Source: Hemicordylus capensis
Lineage: Eukaryota > Chordata > Lepidosauria > Squamata > Cordylidae
Direction: 5' to 3'
DNA: 64,000 nt
NCBI RefSeq assembly: GCF_027244095.1
Contig: NC_069657.1
Span: 147,370,857 to 147,434,856 of the forward strand
Both the position numbers and the translations under genes were made by a program. Under the pieces are notes generated by a model. That model ran no database searches, had not been told where the DNA came from, and was given only the letters and a program-made list of their open reading frames with translations. Within the stretch, counting starts at the first letter, position 1. The number at the start of each line of letters is the position of its first letter. This document shows positions 61,216-64,000 of the stretch, piece by piece.

Positions 61216-61744
61216 TGGCCCTGTCTTTAGGCACAGTGAGGCATAAGGCCTCAGGTGGCAGAGTTTGGGACACTATTCAAGAGCAGAAAACTGCCAGTTA
61301 CTTAATAGTTTGTTGTTATGTCCCCCCCCCCCCACTATAGGGAATGCTATTTGGATATTTTCTGCCTCAGGCATCAACATGTCTTCTGTCTTTTTCTCCC
61401 ATTTCTCTGAGGCTGTAGAAATGCACATGGTGTGTAAACTGATGAAGGTTGCTAAATTTTCTTGCAATCTTCATCAGCTTACACATCATGTGCATTTCTA
61501 GTGGTGTGCATCTGCAGTGTGCATCTAATAAATGCACATTATGTGTGCAGTGAGGGTTTGTGCAAGGGAGCTGAGAGCATTTTCTCTGGGGAGGCTCAGC
61601 GTATGAATTGGCTTCACACTTAGTGTCAAAGATCACAAATGTGGACTCTGACAGAGTCATGAACTGCTACCCACACAAGATATGTGCATTTTGTCTCATA
61701 CACAGGCATGCAGACACACATACTTTGTCATGTGAGCTCTGCGT

Positions 61745-61745
<1 letters not shown>

Positions 61746-61782
<37 letters not shown>
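61746..61782 (+). repeat. (AC)n microsatellite
   Basis: Uninterrupted AC dinucleotide run. Confidence 0.95.
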
Positions 61783-61784
<2 letters not shown>

Positions 61785-64000
61785 TCCTTTTCTGCACCAT
61801 TCACATCAGCTTGTTTAGAATGTATGCAGAGAGCAATGGCAGAAGAGAAGATGCTTAATGAATGGAAGGAAGCGGTCACTCTTTCATGCTTTCCTTGGTA
61901 TGTTCACTTGCCAAAAGAAACCCTCTAGAACTACCACATTTAAAAAAACTCACAGACATATGGCTGGGACCATATTGAAAGCTGGCTACATTAGATGGGT
62001 TTCTGGAGAACTGCAGATGGGAAGATGCAAGGGGTCTGATATGGCCTATATGCCTGAGATTTCCTATAACCCAGTCCACAGGGTCACTGTATTTGCAGAT
62101 GGAAGGGAATCTCAAGCAGGACACCCAACCTCACCCCCAGCTTTCCTTCTGTTCTGATTCTGGCGCACTCTTCTGATGATGTAGGTTAAATCTGCAGGAG
62201 GAGATGTTGGTGCTTGTGTAGGGCAGAGGCAGAGGCCTAGCTGACTTTTTGGTTCTGTTCAGCCCCTGTGGTTCTGCTGCTTTGAAATATTATTAGAGGG
62301 CAGCAGCAGCCTTCGACAAGTGTACCATTCCAGAGAAAGTTTTCTTTCTGATAACCAGTGACCTATTGAAGATGCAGAGGGTTTATTCATATAGGATTGG
62401 AAGGAAATGAATGTTATTTATGATATGTTGTAAGAAAATCAGCTACTTTGGTTGGCAGATTTGGGCATGTGGTGTTAATTGTGTTGTTTGGCCCTGTTTC
62501 TTAGGCCTCCCCAGTGACTCTTGTTTTGTTCTCACCTGGAGCAGGTGGAGCAGCTGCAGCCACATTGCTAAAGCATATTCTGGGGTCCAGTTCCCCTTTC
62601 TAATTAAATTTTACCTTTGGGGTTTATAGTTGTGTACTTCTTAACACCACTCATTAATATTGTATGGTGATGCCACAAAGGCAGGATTCAGGGTTTAACA
62701 TCGGCAGAGTCCATTCCCTAGTGATGTAACACAAGGTGGCTTTGAGCTGCTGACCCCCTTTGTTCTCCCCCCACCTGGCTGCTTGGATAATTTGCTGCTT
62801 CTCCTGAGGGATCCTTGGTTCAAGACTCAGCTGAGCCATCTTTCTGAGGCAGCAGCTGGAATGCCTGCGGAGACCACTGTGTACAATTAATGGATTTCCA
62901 GGGGAATTTCTTTACTTGCACTTTGCCTTCACTTTTTTGAGGTGGAAAATTGGTTTTTGTTTCCTGTGCTGTTTGGTTCAGAGAAGCTATTATTTAAACT
63001 GTTGCTCTGCTTTTTAAAATGGACCCATTTTATAGATGCACCTGGCATTCTAAGGTGGGGTGCACAAAACATGAATAGGATGGATCCAACTTAATTTCTC
63101 CTCAGACAGAACCTCCATGTGGGTTCTGGTGTCAAAAACCTTTTAAGCCTATTTCCACACATGGCTCCAATAAGCTAGAAAACAGGAAATGCAACAGGAA
63201 GTACTTAAAAAGTACTTTTTGCTGCAAGGGTTTAGAGCTACTATTGCTGTCTTCACATAATGATAACTCTGTCTCCGATGCCAGTCATGTGAAGAATTCC
63301 TTCCTCTCATCACTGATTATCAACTGCCGGCTCCCACACTGGGTTTTACATTTAAGGGCTACTAGGGCAAGGGATAGCCACATTTCCGCCTTGCCCCCGC
63401 ATGAAGTGAAAAATAGGGAGAACAGAAATACTTAATTCCAAGTGGAACTGAGTGGATGGCCATTGCGGAAGCTGAAGAAAGTAACACCAGTGTTACAATG
63501 GGAGTACAACCAGAATGAAAAGTGAGTTGATGTGCTGAGTGAGGCCAAGAGGAAGAATCGCAGGGAAAAACCTGCATGGCCTTGCCTTGTTTTAGCCTCT
63601 AGATGGAGCTACCTTTGTGGCAGTGCTGTGTGTAGCCTTGGCAGTGGATTTGTTTTCATTTTAGTGCATAAGTGATTATCGGACAGTTCTCAGAATTCAT
63701 ATCCAGAATTCATATGAGACGGAGGCCAGGAGACAGGATGTTCTTTGATTTTTGTATTTTGGAGCGTAGGTAGGAAGTAAGCAAGTAAGATGTCCCGAAG
63801 GACATCTCCTGAAATGAAAACCTGAGATGGAGAAAGATTGCTCAGCCCACAAGAAGTGTTTTGGTCACAACTGGGAAAAAACTTGTGGTCTGACGCACGT
63901 CTGATACGGGAATTTGACTTGGAGCCTTAAAAAAAAAAAAAGTAGCTTTGGTTGGGAGCCACTTGTCTTTTGCAGTGTCTGCAATGAAGGCAAGGAACCA

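Larger units (their letters stand above)
59773..64000 (+). other. OBSL1: OBSL1 intron 15 (incomplete)
   Basis: From the exon 15 donor to the window end no further Ig exon was found. It holds a Helitron (60450-61215) and an (AC)n run (61746-61782). The rest (61800-64000) shows no recognised element apart from A/T-rich stretches. A TTTTGCAG near 63977 is not followed by an Ig-like frame. Confidence 0.65.

Noticed and set aside
60503-61230. Several overlapping 75-160 aa frames on both strands
   Set aside because: They come from G/C-rich, stop-poor sequence inside the Helitron and overlap in all frames. Kept only as possible captured cargo, not as a gene.
63970-64000. TTTTGCAG followed by an open frame at the window end
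   Set aside because: In phase 1 it reads VSAMKARN, which does not resemble the start of an OBSL1 Ig exon (PPV..V pattern). Too short to judge.
1-64000. CRISPR arrays, rRNA genes, bacterial operons or a complete retrovirus
   Set aside because: Nothing of the kind was seen. Short tandem repeats present are microsatellites or minisatellites, and the only retroelement with virus-like kinship is the broken DIRS fossil.

Overview
This is vertebrate genomic DNA, most probably from a squamate reptile. Large introns with consensus GT/AG sites, conserved vertebrate genes and the repeat set point there: Sauria-type SINEs, a tRNA SINE with a BovB-like tail, CR1/L2 LINEs, an R4/Dong-like LINE, hAT-type MITEs, a Helitron and a DIRS fossil. 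No bacterial-style operon, CRISPR array, rRNA gene or intact tRNA gene was seen.

Two host genes are present, arranged head to head as I recall for the human INHA/OBSL1 neighbourhood. On the minus strand at 3998-7385 is a complete two-exon inhibin alpha gene (INHA, predicted 352 aa), with a candidate poly(A) signal at 3501-3506 and a conserved-looking CRE/GATA cluster about 300 bp upstream of its ATG. On the plus strand, starting at 14398 and running off the right edge, is obscurin-like 1 (OBSL1). Fifteen coding exons could be placed with exact splice sites (4906 coding nt, 1635 complete codons). They encode three Ig domains in the first coding exon, two further Ig exons, an FN3 exon, an atypical Ig exon, then ten single-Ig exons. 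All introns are phase 1. The 3' end of OBSL1 is outside the window.

Layout: 1-3480 intergenic downstream of INHA; 3998-7385 INHA with one 2.3 kb intron; 7.4-11.05 kb divergent intergenic region; 11.05-14.4 kb putative OBSL1 5' noncoding exon and first intron; 14.4-31.4 kb OBSL1 exons 1-5; 31.4-52.8 kb an array of eight closely related Ig exons; 53.9-59.8 kb two more Ig exons; 59.8-64 kb an intron holding a Helitron.

The most notable biology is the Ig-exon array. Six exons of exactly 273 bp and two of 282/279 bp look like products of block duplication in the order A-B, B-C, B-C, A-B. Because every exon is symmetric (phase 1-1), exons can be duplicated or skipped without breaking the frame, so the length of the Ig chain may vary between lineages or isoforms. 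The introns are crowded with foldback MITEs, inverted LINE pieces and nested elements. INHA is a secreted reproductive hormone subunit. OBSL1 is a cytoskeletal and M-band adaptor and a 3M (CUL7-OBSL1-CCDC8) complex scaffold. They are neighbours by synteny and have no known shared pathway.
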